Shown: positions 1 to 8,277 of the stretch, piece after piece | How positions within the stretch are numbered: position 1 is the stretch's first letter | How the letters are laid out: each line of letters starts with the position of its first letter | Assembly: GCA_002390425.1 (NCBI GenBank) | Contig: DGPL01000058.1 | Location: 1 to 29,768, forward strand | DNA from: Kordiimonadaceae bacterium UBA4441 | GTDB lineage: Bacteria; Pseudomonadota; Alphaproteobacteria; Sphingomonadales; Emcibacteraceae | Length of the DNA: 29,768 bases | Reading direction: 5' to 3' | Position numbers and translations under genes: made by a program | Notes under the pieces: generated by a model | Told to the model about the DNA's origin: nothing | What the model saw: only the letters and a program-made list of their open reading frames with translations | The model's database searches: none

Positions 1-1
1 C

Positions 2-949
2 TGCCAAGATGCTTTAGCGATGGCTATGCCATCATCCGAGAAAGCAAAGAGGTTTTTTGAAGAATTCTTCTCTCCACTTTCATTTTATGAGCCAGAAGAT
101 GGTTTATTCACAGGATATTATGCCCCGCTTTATAAAGGCTCAAGAGAAAGAACGGATAAGTTTAAGGCGCCGCTTTATGGAGTGCCCGAAGATTTGCAAG
201 CAATTAATTTAGGTCTTTTTGATCAAAGGCTTTCCGGTAGATCGATCGTTGGTGAAGTGACGGGGGGAAAGTTTGTTCCTTATAAAGACCGTAAAATAAT
301 TGATATGGGGGCGCTAGAAAATCAAGATTTAGAATTGGTATGGTTAGAAAAGCCGGAAGAAACTTTTTTTCTTCAAATTCAAGGTTCAGGATTTATTGAA
401 CTTGAAGATGGTGATGTTGTTCACCTGGGATATGCGCAGCGCAATGGGCGTCCTTACCGTGCGATTGGGCAATATTTAATTGAAAGCGGTGATGTTGCGC
501 GTGAGGATATGTCATTACAAGCGATCTTGGATTGGATGGCGCAGAACCCGGAAAAGTCAAATGAATTGATGTGGAAAAACCCCTCTTATGTATTCTTTCA
601 AGAACGCACGGGCGACAAGCCGGTTGGAAGTCTAGGCGTCGGATTAACCCCGGGTAGATCGCTTGCTGTTGACCGTGAATTTATTCCACTTGGAATGCCT
701 TTATGGCTTGAAACATATCAAGAAAAAGAAACGGATAAAGAAAACCTTGAGCGCATTTCTCATTTAAACAGATTAGTCATCGCCCAGGACACAGGCGGTG
801 CCATAAAGGGGAAAGTGCGCGGTGATGTTTATTGGGGGATCGGCGACGAAGCAGAAAAAAAAGCAGGCCCCATGAAAGATAAAGGCACATATTATTTATT
901 GGTGCCAAAAAACGTTGCACATGCTTTGACTAAAGAGCTTGAGAAATAA
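2..949 (+). CDS. mltA: Membrane-bound lytic murein transglycosylase A, 5' end missing
   Basis: Lytic transglycosylase that cleaves the MurNAc-GlcNAc bond of peptidoglycan, leaving a 1,6-anhydro end; it acts in the periplasm. The frame is open back to base 2, so the true start and export signal lie upstream; the ATG at 20 is only an internal methionine. Counting from that methionine, the MltA domain begins with GLFTGYYAP (residues 28-36) and contains QGSGFIELEDG (121-131) and NPSYVFF (187-193). The C-terminal 3D domain has PGRSLAVDR (211-219), QDTGGAIKG (256-264) and GDVYWGIG (268-275); D269 sits where the E. coli MltA catalytic Asp is expected. The stop codon overlaps the ATG of the Smr gene (TAATG). 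Family assignment is secure; only the N-terminus is unseen. Confidence 0.95.
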   Translation, partial: CQDALAMAMPSSEKAKRFFEEFFSPLSFYEPEDGLFTGYYAPLYKGSRERTDKFKAPLYGVPEDLQAINLGLFDQRLSGRSIVGEVTGGKFVPYKDRKIIDMGALENQDLELVWLEKPEETFFLQIQGSGFIELEDGDVVHLGYAQRNGRPYRAIGQYLIESGDVAREDMSLQAILDWMAQNPEKSNELMWKNPSYVFFQERTGDKPVGSLGVGLTPGRSLAVDREFIPLGMPLWLETYQEKETDKENLERISHLNRLVIAQDTGGAIKGKVRGDVYWGIGDEAEKKAGPMKDKGTYYLLVPKNVAHALTKELEK

Positions 950-1521
950 TGACGAAGCGCAAATTAACGGAAGAGGAAAAAAAACTTTGGCAGCGCTATA
1001 CGCGTGATGTCGAAAAACTATCGTCTGTTATGATAATGCCCGATCTCCATGATAACAAGACTTCCGCAAGCCATCAAAAAAGGTTTGATGTTCAAGTTCC
1101 GAAAAAAGCTCCAGCTCCTAAAAAGGCCTTCATACAATTTTCCAATCATGAAACGTTAAAAGATAAAGATCAAAATTGGTCCAAAAAGCTTAAAGGCGGC
1201 AAAATAAAGCCAGAAGGTAAGATTGACCTGCATGGCATGACATGTGCAGAGGCACATGAAAAGCTTCATAAATATTTAGAAAGGGCGCAACGTTCTGGAA
1301 AGCGCGTTATATTAGTGATTACTGGCAAAGGAGGCCCTAAAAGAGAGTATGACTCATATCGATTTCGTGACTTTGAAAATGGTCATGGTGTTTTAAAGCG
1401 TGAGGTCCCGATGTGGCTTTCCGGTGGTACCATGCGACATATGGTTGTCTCCTTTCAAGATGCGCAGCCTTCTGATGGCGGGGGCGGTGCGCTTTATGTT
1501 ATTTTAAAGAGGTTGACATGA
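949..1521 (+). CDS. Smr-domain protein (SmrA-like)
   Basis: A 190-residue protein with a C-terminal Smr domain, the nuclease-like domain also found at the end of MutS2. Visible marks are DLHGMT at residues 93-98, TGKGG at 125-129, HGVLK at 146-150 and a glycine-rich GGGGALYVILKR at 177-188. Residues 1-85 are charged and lysine-rich, probably flexible. In E. coli, SmrA and SmrB are Smr endonucleases and SmrB cuts mRNA at collided ribosomes, but I cannot say which activity this one has. Translational coupling is likely: its ATG overlaps the mltA stop by one base and its stop overlaps the next start by four (ATGA). The mltA-smr-HTH order is common in alphaproteobacteria. Confidence 0.9.
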   Translation: MTKRKLTEEEKKLWQRYTRDVEKLSSVMIMPDLHDNKTSASHQKRFDVQVPKKAPAPKKAFIQFSNHETLKDKDQNWSKKLKGGKIKPEGKIDLHGMTCAEAHEKLHKYLERAQRSGKRVILVITGKGGPKREYDSYRFRDFENGHGVLKREVPMWLSGGTMRHMVVSFQDAQPSDGGGGALYVILKRLT

Positions 1522-1874
1522 CCCCGTTTGGTGAAAAAGTAAGAGAACTTAGAAAAGAACGCGGCATTAGCCAAAAACAAATGGCAAAAAAACTTGCCAT
1601 TAGTCCGGCTTATTTATCGGCCTTAGAACATGGTCATCGTGGCCGCCCTTCTTGGCCGCTAATTCAGCAAATTATCAGCTTTTTTAATATTATATGGGAC
1701 GAAGCAGAAGAGCTGGAAAGCTTGGCGCGTATTTCTCACCCCCGTATGGTGGTGAATACTTCTGGATTAAGCGCCGAAGCAACAGAACTGGTTAATCTCT
1801 TAAACCGAGAAATTAGAAATATGAAACAAAGCCAGATTGAAGAAATGTTAAATATTATAAAAAAGAAAGATTAA
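1518..1874 (+). CDS. XRE-family helix-turn-helix regulator
   Basis: A 118-residue DNA-binding protein. The Cro/C1-type helix-turn-helix covers about residues 5-60: LRKERGISQKQMAKKL gives the first helices, and ISPAYLSALEHG is the turn and recognition helix. The C-terminal half is helical (VNLLNREIRNM) and may dimerise. No ligand domain is seen. It starts inside the Smr stop codon (ATGA overlap), so all three genes are probably one operon. In many alphaproteobacteria this gene is followed by gyrB; here a convergent gene follows instead. Its stop overlaps the stop of the opposite-strand CorC-like gene (shared TTAA at 1871-1874). The target is unknown. Confidence 0.88.
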   Translation: MTPFGEKVRELRKERGISQKQMAKKLAISPAYLSALEHGHRGRPSWPLIQQIISFFNIIWDEAEELESLARISHPRMVVNTSGLSAEATELVNLLNREIRNMKQSQIEEMLNIIKKKD

Positions 1875-3148
1875 TCGTCATTTTCATCAGGAGGATAAAT
1901 CTTGATAAGCGTGATTTGGTTTCTTCTTCTTTTTAATATTTCATAGGTGAAATCACTGATTTTATATTTTTCACCGGGTAGTGGGATAATTTCAGCTTCA
2001 TCAATAACATATCCGGCGATTGTAGTGGCCTCTTCATCGCTTAAATTCCAATTAAACTGTCTGTTCAAATCACGAATTGGCATGGAACCCTCTACTACTA
2101 CGGCACCCGTTTTAAGAATTTTAATGTCACTGTTGATCGTATCATGTTCATCGGCAATATCGCCTACGATTTCTTCTAAAATATCTTCTAATGTGATTAC
2201 CCCCATCAGTGCGCCATATTCATCTACAACGAGCGCAAAGTGAGCTTTTTGTGAGAGGAACATTTTTAATTGATCACGAAGCGTTGTCGTTTCTGGAACA
2301 AACCAAGGTTTAATGGCAATTTCTCTTAGTGCCGCATGGTCAAAATCTTCTTTATTTTGTTTTGTGCTTCTTAAAACATCTTTAGCATGAACGACACCAA
2401 TGATATTATCTTGATTTTCTTCCCACATTGGCAGACGGGTGTAAGAACTTTTAATAATTTGTTCAAAAATATCTTTTATGTCGTCAGCGGCATTTATCGT
2501 CTCTACATTTTTGCGGTGAACCATCACGTCTTCGACCGTAATATCGTCTAGATCTAAAATCCCGGCCAACATATCTTTATGTTCTTTAAAGATACCGCCT
2601 TCATGTGCTTGTAAATCAATGGCGCCCCTTATCTCATCATGAGGACTTAAAACTTTCTGATTATCACGCGTATTAATGCCGAATAATCTTAGTGTAATAC
2701 GGGCAATTAATTGTATAAGTCTCACTATTGGGGCTAAAAGCTTCACCAAGACATTGATGGTGGGTGCTACTTTTAATGCAACTTTTTCCGGATTAGAGAT
2801 GGCATAGGTTTTTGGCATCACTTCTGCAAAGATGAGCACTAAAGCAGTCATGGCAAATGTGGCATAGACCACGCCAATTTCGCCAAAAAACTCAATGAAA
2901 ATATAGGTAGCAAGTGCTGACGCTAAAATATTAACGAGGTTATTTCCAAGCAGAATAGCGCCAATTAAGCTTTCCGGATCAGACATCAGTTTTTCGACTA
3001 GGCCCGCTTTAGCATTTCCTTCTTTTGACAGTTTGTGCATATTAGATGCTGATGTCGCCGTTAAGGAGGTTTCCGATCCAGAAAAGAACCCTGAAAAAAC
3101 AATCAGGAGGATGATAGACACCAATGCAATGATAAGCTCTGTTTCCAT
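1871..3148 (-). CDS. CNNM/HlyC-CorC family membrane protein (DUF21 + CBS pair + CorC_HlyC)
   Basis: A 425-residue inner-membrane protein, often annotated as hemolysin C or magnesium/cobalt efflux protein; relatives transport or sense Mg2+. Domain order: DUF21 membrane domain, residues 1-190, with hydrophobic spans at about 5-22, 60-85 and 93-112; two CBS motifs at about 205-262 (MVHRKNVETI, IGVVHAKDVL) and 275-335 (VVDEYGALMGVITLEDIL), likely binding an adenine nucleotide; and a C-terminal CorC_HlyC domain from about 343 (VVVEGSMPIRDLN). It is the last gene of aroK-aroB-CNNM, nine bases after the aroB stop, a grouping common in alphaproteobacteria. The hemolysin label in databases should not be taken literally. 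No terminator separates it from the convergent XRE gene. Confidence 0.92.
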   Translation of the reverse strand: METELIIALVSIILLIVFSGFFSGSETSLTATSASNMHKLSKEGNAKAGLVEKLMSDPESLIGAILLGNNLVNILASALATYIFIEFFGEIGVVYATFAMTALVLIFAEVMPKTYAISNPEKVALKVAPTINVLVKLLAPIVRLIQLIARITLRLFGINTRDNQKVLSPHDEIRGAIDLQAHEGGIFKEHKDMLAGILDLDDITVEDVMVHRKNVETINAADDIKDIFEQIIKSSYTRLPMWEENQDNIIGVVHAKDVLRSTKQNKEDFDHAALREIAIKPWFVPETTTLRDQLKMFLSQKAHFALVVDEYGALMGVITLEDILEEIVGDIADEHDTINSDIKILKTGAVVVEGSMPIRDLNRQFNWNLSDEEATTIAGYVIDEAEIIPLPGEKYKISDFTYEILKRRRNQITLIKIYPPDENDD

Positions 3149-3157
3149 TTCTGAAAA

Positions 3158-4264
3158 TTATCCTTTTAAAGCGCTTTTTAATACGGCTTTGACATCTTCC
3201 ATATCAACGTCTTTTGAAAGGAATGATTTTCCGATGCCGCGGGCAATAACAAAAGTCAGTTTCCCATCGGACATTTTTTTGTCGCCCTTCATATGGTGCA
3301 AGAGTTTATCAACATCAAAGTTAAATGCTGATGCTTTTTGTGCGCCGATAGTATCAAAATGAAGACGAATTTGGTCGCATTCTTCTTTTTCACAAAGGCC
3401 CATTTTTTCTGATAAATCAAATGCCATAATCATACCCATTGCAACCGCTTCGCCATGATAAAGATTATCATTATAGCCGTTTTCTGCTTCAAGGGCATGA
3501 CCAAAAGTATGCCCTAAATTAAGGAGGGCACGAGAACCAGCTTCTTTTTCATCTTCTGCAACCACTGCAGCCTTTGCTTCACAGCTTTTTAAGATGGCCT
3601 TCGTTCTGAGTGCCCTGCATTTATAGGTAGGGCCAGAAATGAGTGCTTCGCCATTTTCTTTGAGCCAATTAAAAAAGTCCGCGTCATTTATCAAGCCGTA
3701 TTTAACCACCTCGGCATAACCAGCGATTATGTGGCGCTTTTCTAGGGTTTCTAGCGTGGTAACATCAATCAAAACCAGCTTTGGTTGATGAAAGGCGCCA
3801 ATTAAATTTTTGCCATATTTGCTATTGATACCTGTTTTGCCGCCTACGGAACTGTCCACTTGTGCTAGTAACGTCGTGGGAATTTGGATGAAATCAATGC
3901 CACGTAAATAAACGCTGGCAACAAACCCAACAAGATCGCCAATAACGCCACCGCCTAGGGCAATAATGGTATCGCTGCGCTCTAGTCTCATGCTTAACAG
4001 TTGATCAAGAAGCGAATTGAACATTTCCATGGATTTGGTCGCTTCCCCGGCTGGCAAAACAATGGTCTCAAATTGAATATTATTCTTATTCAATTTTTCT
4101 TCAAGACGCAACAATTGATGTTTCGCAACATTTTCATCAGTAATTATGACTGTGCGTGGCCTATTCAAAAGAGGACTAATATATGACGCAGTCTCATCAA
4201 TGATATTTTCACCGATAAGGATTTCGTAGCTTCTTGCGCCTAGATCAACTGTCGTTTTTTTCAT
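3158..4264 (-). CDS. aroB: 3-dehydroquinate synthase
   Basis: Converts DAHP to 3-dehydroquinate, the second step of the shikimate pathway; a cytoplasmic NAD+- and Zn2+-dependent enzyme. Seen are the NAD-binding run GGGVIGDLVGFVAS, the substrate segment VDSSVGGKTGIN, and the metal-ligand contexts AGYAEVVKYG, GHTFGHALE and YHGEAVAMGM. I choose the ATG at 4264 (MKKTTVDLGARSYEI, 368 residues): the frame extends upstream to a GTG at 4300, but the added 12 residues do not look like the family and overlap aroK further. GGAAG lies only two bases before this ATG, so initiation may depend on coupling to aroK, whose last 20 bases it overlaps. Confidence 0.95.
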   Translation of the reverse strand: MKKTTVDLGARSYEILIGENIIDETASYISPLLNRPRTVIITDENVAKHQLLRLEEKLNKNNIQFETIVLPAGEATKSMEMFNSLLDQLLSMRLERSDTIIALGGGVIGDLVGFVASVYLRGIDFIQIPTTLLAQVDSSVGGKTGINSKYGKNLIGAFHQPKLVLIDVTTLETLEKRHIIAGYAEVVKYGLINDADFFNWLKENGEALISGPTYKCRALRTKAILKSCEAKAAVVAEDEKEAGSRALLNLGHTFGHALEAENGYNDNLYHGEAVAMGMIMAFDLSEKMGLCEKEECDQIRLHFDTIGAQKASAFNFDVDKLLHHMKGDKKMSDGKLTFVIARGIGKSFLSKDVDMEDVKAVLKSALKG

Positions 4265-4934
4265 TGCTTCCAACGTTTGTTTTCTGATTTTTGTTATCAC
4301 TTTTTGCCGCAGCGCGCGCTTTTAGTCGCGCTTGCCTTTTTTGATATTTCTTTTTTTCTATGGCTAAATATTTGTTTAGTTTCCAAATAATATCATTTAC
4401 AACCTTATCATGTGGCCCTTGGCCGCTTTGGACCACAATATGCGCTTCTTCATAGACGGGATACCGTTCATTAGCCAGATTGGTTAAAATTTTTCTTGGA
4501 TTCCCTTTTTTAAGTAGCGGCCTCGTATCCCTTTTTGATGTTCGCTCAACGAGTAAATCCACATCAACTTTAAGCCAAATAACAATTGTTTGTCGTTTCA
4601 GTCGGCCGCGTGTTTTCGGATCCATAAATGCACCACCACCAGTGCCGAGGACAATTTTTTTATCTTGTGTGATAAGGCGATTAATGACTTTACGTTCACC
4701 TTTTCTAAAATCTTCTTCGCCGAATTTTTCGAAAATTTCACTTACCGTGTGCCCAGCAGCGGCTTCAATTTCCTGATCACTATCCATAAATTTTATATGT
4801 AAACGTCTGGCGAGGCGCACACCAATAGTTGTTTTTCCGCTGCCCATCAATCCCACAAGAGAGATACTTTTTCTCAAGGGGTATCTTAAGCGTGGTGCGA
4901 GGCTTTTTTTTCTTTTTCTAATAAAATTATTCAT
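4245..4934 (-). CDS. aroK: Shikimate kinase
   Basis: Phosphorylates shikimate at the 3-hydroxyl with ATP, fifth step of the shikimate pathway. Walker A is GLMGSGKT (28-35); the shikimate-binding residues are in DSDQEIE (51-57), FRKGE (76-80) and the GTGGGA loop (97-102); the lid arginine is in RDTRPLL (135-141). At 229 residues it is longer than the usual 170-200, with a basic N-terminal extension of about 22 residues and a Lys/Arg/Asn-rich tail from about 183 that looks disordered. The aroB start lies inside the 3' end of this gene. A plausible promoter lies 31-59 bases upstream of the start. Confidence 0.95.
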   Translation of the reverse strand: MNNFIRKRKKSLAPRLRYPLRKSISLVGLMGSGKTTIGVRLARRLHIKFMDSDQEIEAAAGHTVSEIFEKFGEEDFRKGERKVINRLITQDKKIVLGTGGGAFMDPKTRGRLKRQTIVIWLKVDVDLLVERTSKRDTRPLLKKGNPRKILTNLANERYPVYEEAHIVVQSGQGPHDKVVNDIIWKLNKYLAIEKKKYQKRQARLKARAAAKSDNKNQKTNVGSNEKNDS

Positions 4935-4964
4935 TATTTCTTCTATTTACATGTGTTTCGCCTA

Positions 4965-4993
4965 ATTAGCCACGAAATAAACATATTTTTCAA
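4965..4993 (-). promoter_or_regulatory. Candidate sigma70-type promoter for aroK-aroB-CNNM
   Basis: Read on the minus strand: TTGAAA (4993-4988), a 17-base spacer, then GCTAAT (4970-4965). These match the consensus hexamers at 5/6 and 4/6. The predicted start would give a 5' leader of about 25 bases before the aroK ATG at 4934. It was found by eye in an AT-rich divergent spacer, so chance matches are possible. Confidence 0.38.
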
Positions 4994-5092
4994 TGAGTTT
5001 CAAAGCGCACTTTACGTTCGACCGTGACGAGGTTAGTATGTTGCATAATTTTAAACAATTCTTTTTATATTCTTACTGAGGTCAATTTACCA

Positions 5093-5233
5093 ATGGCAAA
5101 AATATGGCTATTTCTTATTATTTTAATTGTGCTAGGACTTGTTGGTGCAGGCATTTATCTAATGACAGCGGATATCCCTGCCCCTAGTGAACGGGTGGAA
5201 AAAACCCTTCCTGATGATATGTTCCCGCAATAA
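5093..5233 (+). CDS. Small single-span membrane protein (46 aa)
   Basis: A 46-residue protein: a hydrophobic segment IWLFLIILIVLGLVGAGIYL (residues 4-23), then a short hydrophilic tail DIPAPSERVEKTLPDDMFPQ. The start at 5093 is supported by GAGGT at 5078-5082, ten bases upstream; a longer frame from 5024 would add residues lacking this signal. A possible promoter is TTGCAT (5041) with TATATT (5066), but the 19-base spacing is poor. I recall similar short proteins with an IPAP...EK..PDD tail before the exported-protein/xerD pair in other alphaproteobacteria. Function unknown; by layout, the tail probably faces the periplasm, like the exported product of the next gene, 15 bases downstream. Confidence 0.78.
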   Translation: MAKIWLFLIILIVLGLVGAGIYLMTADIPAPSERVEKTLPDDMFPQ

Positions 5234-5248
5234 ATAATTGGACTGTTA

Positions 5249-7237
5249 ATGTTGATGAATGCTTCTATTAAATATTTTTTATTTACGACGTTAACCTCTG
5301 TTGTCGCCATTAATGCGTCGACGGCACAAATTCGTGTACAGGACGCGAGAGAAAATGCAGATGTTGTGTCTGCGATTGAAGAAGCGGCAGAAGCTGCAGC
5401 GGACCCAAGGTCAATTTTATTTCCTGCAAATGTTCCAGGCCCCTATTTCCCTGATGAAAGTGAAATTCTTGAAGCGGCCGAAGAGAGGCTAAATTTAGCG
5501 AGCGGTGAATTAGCTGGCTCCGTCGAACAAGCAGAAGATATCTTGGCGGCTGAAGAAGAAGTTTTAGAAATTGAAGATAAATCGGCCTATGGCACGTTGA
5601 ATAATACGCGCGGTCTTCCTAAAAACATCTGGCAGCCTTCAGATATTGAAAAAGTGACAAAATTATTAGAAGCTCTGCAACTACCTTCCAAATCACCTGT
5701 GATGGATGAAATTGCAAGAAAACTTCTGCTTTCTGTGACAACAGCCCCTACGGGAGTGCCGCTTGATATTAAACCCTTAACCGCAGAAGATGAAATCGAA
5801 GAAAATCCTGTAATATCTTTTGATGAGAGACTTTTTAAAAGATTTATTAATTTAAGAACATCAAAACTGATTGAGCGGGGTAATTTAGAAGATTTAGTTC
5901 TATTCATTCAAAATATGCCCGATGAAACGCTTGAAGCGAACCAGAAAAATGCCGAAATACTGTTATTGGGCGGTGATTTGCTTGGCGCTTGTCAAATGTC
6001 TAATTTAAAGGCACGCGCTTCTGGCTCATTAAATAGACAAACTAATAATGAAGATATTTTTTGGTCAAAAATGACCGTTTTTTGCCGCATTATGCAAGAG
6101 AATGAATCTGGTGCGCAAATCGCCCTAGATATGCTTCGGGAACAAGATCAAATTGATTTTGTCTTTCTTGATTTAGCCAATAAACTTATGGAAGAACCAT
6201 CTAGGCGCCTTACTTTTATGAGCGCAGGCTTGACGGAACTTGATCCGCTCAATTATACAATGCTTTCTCTGCTCGATCAGCCGATTGATGCTCAATTAAT
6301 TGAAAATAGCTCGCCGCTTATTCTTAGTGCAATGGTAATAAACCCTAATATTCAAGCCGAAAACAGATTTCAAGCAGCCATAAAAAGCAACCAGTCCGGT
6401 GGTGTCGCTACGGATGTTCTTAAAAGCATTTACGATCTACAAGAATTTAGTCAAATGGAATATCAAAATGCTGTGCGTATGGCAGAATTTGATGAACGTC
6501 CTTTGGCCGATGTTTTGTTGTTCCAGTCTGCAGCGCGACAAGCAATAGATGTTGGTAAAGCAGAAACATTAGAGGCCATCTGGAAAAGAGCGGCGCTAAA
6601 AAACGATATGTCTCGAAAAGCCCAATTGAATAGCGAAACTTTGAAATCTATCAATCCCGCTCCTCGAATGATTAATCATGCACACCATATTTCTAGAGGA
6701 TTATTGCTTGCCGGTGAATACGAGCGCGCCCGCGAATGGTATGATTTTGTCCGCCGTTCTGCCGTGGGCGGCAATGCTGATGCGACGAGAGCATTAATAA
6801 ATATTTGGCCTTTATTCGTGTTAACGGATGAAAGTAACTCTGTACCGTGGTCAGATGACATTCTTGACTTATGGTGGAATGGGCAAATGGTTTTATCGCC
6901 TGAAAATCGCGATGGTCGCGCCACATTATTTTATGTAATGGCGGAAGCATCAGGTCACCGCGTCTCCGAAGAGAAATGGGCAGAATTGGTGAGTAACAAC
7001 CAACTCGAAAATGTGGCATCCATTTCATATGGTGTTTGGCGTGAAATGATTCGTGCCGTTGGTGAAAATAAACCGGCGGAAGCAATTATATTAAGCCTTA
7101 TTGCAATGGGTGATGAAGGTCCGGGATATCTTGACCCTTCTGGCATTGGAACTATTGTGCGGATTTTAAGAAGCTTTGGCCTTGAGAGAGAAGCGCGAGC
7201 GGTAATTTTAGAATCGCTAGTGCAAAATGATTTTTAG
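5249..7237 (+). CDS. Exported helical protein of unknown function (662 aa)
   Basis: A signal peptide covers residues 1-26 (hydrophobic YFLFTTLTSVVAI, likely cleavage STA|Q), so the mature protein is periplasmic or outer-membrane associated. It has no lipobox and no other hydrophobic span. Residues 30-115 are acidic and alanine/glutamate-rich (runs such as EEAAEAAADP and AEEEVLEIED), probably coiled or disordered. The rest is helical without enzyme motifs; residues 474-505, with LLLAGEYERAREWYDFV, resemble a TPR or solenoid helix pair. Homologues between aroK and xerD in alphaproteobacteria have been labelled antifreeze-glycopeptide related, which I regard as a misnomer. The start at 5249 has GGA seven bases upstream; the ATG at 5255 is an alternative. 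It is probably co-transcribed with the 46-residue gene and xerD. Confidence 0.82.
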   Translation: MLMNASIKYFLFTTLTSVVAINASTAQIRVQDARENADVVSAIEEAAEAAADPRSILFPANVPGPYFPDESEILEAAEERLNLASGELAGSVEQAEDILAAEEEVLEIEDKSAYGTLNNTRGLPKNIWQPSDIEKVTKLLEALQLPSKSPVMDEIARKLLLSVTTAPTGVPLDIKPLTAEDEIEENPVISFDERLFKRFINLRTSKLIERGNLEDLVLFIQNMPDETLEANQKNAEILLLGGDLLGACQMSNLKARASGSLNRQTNNEDIFWSKMTVFCRIMQENESGAQIALDMLREQDQIDFVFLDLANKLMEEPSRRLTFMSAGLTELDPLNYTMLSLLDQPIDAQLIENSSPLILSAMVINPNIQAENRFQAAIKSNQSGGVATDVLKSIYDLQEFSQMEYQNAVRMAEFDERPLADVLLFQSAARQAIDVGKAETLEAIWKRAALKNDMSRKAQLNSETLKSINPAPRMINHAHHISRGLLLAGEYERAREWYDFVRRSAVGGNADATRALINIWPLFVLTDESNSVPWSDDILDLWWNGQMVLSPENRDGRATLFYVMAEASGHRVSEEKWAELVSNNQLENVASISYGVWREMIRAVGENKPAEAIILSLIAMGDEGPGYLDPSGIGTIVRILRSFGLEREARAVILESLVQNDF

Positions 7238-7257
7238 CGCCAATTCTGGATAATAAA

Positions 7258-8184
7258 ATGAATGATCAAAGTCTAATAGAACTCTTTCTAGAGATGATTT
7301 TGACGGAAAGGGCGGCTTCTTTAAACACACTTGAGAGCTACCGGAAAGACCTTGAATTATTTTTAGAAAATACAAAGTCTGATTTACTAAACGCAACACC
7401 CGATGATCTTCGTAATTATTTAAGGTACCTAGAAAAACAAAGGTTTGCAGCGAGTACAGCAGCGCGAAAATTATCTTGTTTACGTCAGTTTTATAAATTT
7501 CTTTATGCTGAAGGCGTGAGGACAGACAATCCAACTTTAGACTTTGACAGCCCAAAAACAGGACAGTCATTGCCGAAGCTCTTAAGTGAAAAAGAAGTAA
7601 ATCTCTTATTAGATAAAGCCATTAATAACTCAAAGAAAAGCTGTCACGTGAATGACCTTAGACTTTGTGCGCTTCTCGAATTGCTTTATGCAACAGGATT
7701 GCGTGTTTCTGAGCTCGTAAGTCTTCCTCTTACGGCTTTTAGAAGTGGGGAGCCTTATATATATGTCATAGGAAAAGGAAACAAAGAGCGATTGGTGCCT
7801 TTAAGCCAAAGAGCGATAGACGCAGTTGACCATTATATTAACGCAATGAAAGCAGCCAAAGACTCTAAAGGGAAAAATAAATTTGCAAATACGCAAAAAT
7901 GGCTTTTCCCCTCAAGGGGGAAACTAGGCCATTTAACACGCCATCGTTTTTCACAATCTTTAAAAGAGTTAGGGCAAAGTGTAGGAATACCACCTTCTCG
8001 GCTTTCTCCTCATGTGGTAAGGCATGCTTTTGCAACTCATCTGCTTTCAAATGGCGCTGATTTGCGGGCCGTTCAAAAAATGTTGGGTCACGCTGATATT
8101 AGTACGACACAAATATACACGCATGTATTAGAGGAGCGTCTTAAAACATTGGTTCAATCAAAACACCCATTAGCGAGTAACTGA
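7258..8184 (+). CDS. xerD: Tyrosine recombinase XerD
   Basis: Site-specific recombinase that, with XerC, resolves chromosome dimers at dif under FtsK control. At 308 residues it is of normal length. The N-terminal SAM-like core-binding domain spans about residues 1-95; the catalytic domain carries all six signature residues: R149 (TGLRVSE), K173 (GKGNKER), H252 and R255 (PHVVRHAF), H278 (LGHADI) and the nucleophile Y287 (QIYTH). The C-terminal helix ends LVQSKHPLA, typical of XerD. It lies 20 bases after the exported-protein gene and 93 bases before accA, the usual housekeeping position, and there is no integrase att site or phage gene nearby. Confidence 0.95.
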   Translation: MNDQSLIELFLEMILTERAASLNTLESYRKDLELFLENTKSDLLNATPDDLRNYLRYLEKQRFAASTAARKLSCLRQFYKFLYAEGVRTDNPTLDFDSPKTGQSLPKLLSEKEVNLLLDKAINNSKKSCHVNDLRLCALLELLYATGLRVSELVSLPLTAFRSGEPYIYVIGKGNKERLVPLSQRAIDAVDHYINAMKAAKDSKGKNKFANTQKWLFPSRGKLGHLTRHRFSQSLKELGQSVGIPPSRLSPHVVRHAFATHLLSNGADLRAVQKMLGHADISTTQIYTHVLEERLKTLVQSKHPLASN

Positions 8185-8277
8185 TTGAATCGCCAGAGGT
8201 CAAATTTTTTAGTCGCCTTTTGAGTTGCTTAAGGGTATAAGAAATTTTTGCGAACAATAAGAGTAAAGTCATATTTA

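Noticed and set aside
7258..8184. Phage or island integrase
   Set aside because: The C-terminus and position are those of housekeeping XerD; no tRNA, att repeats or phage genes are nearby.
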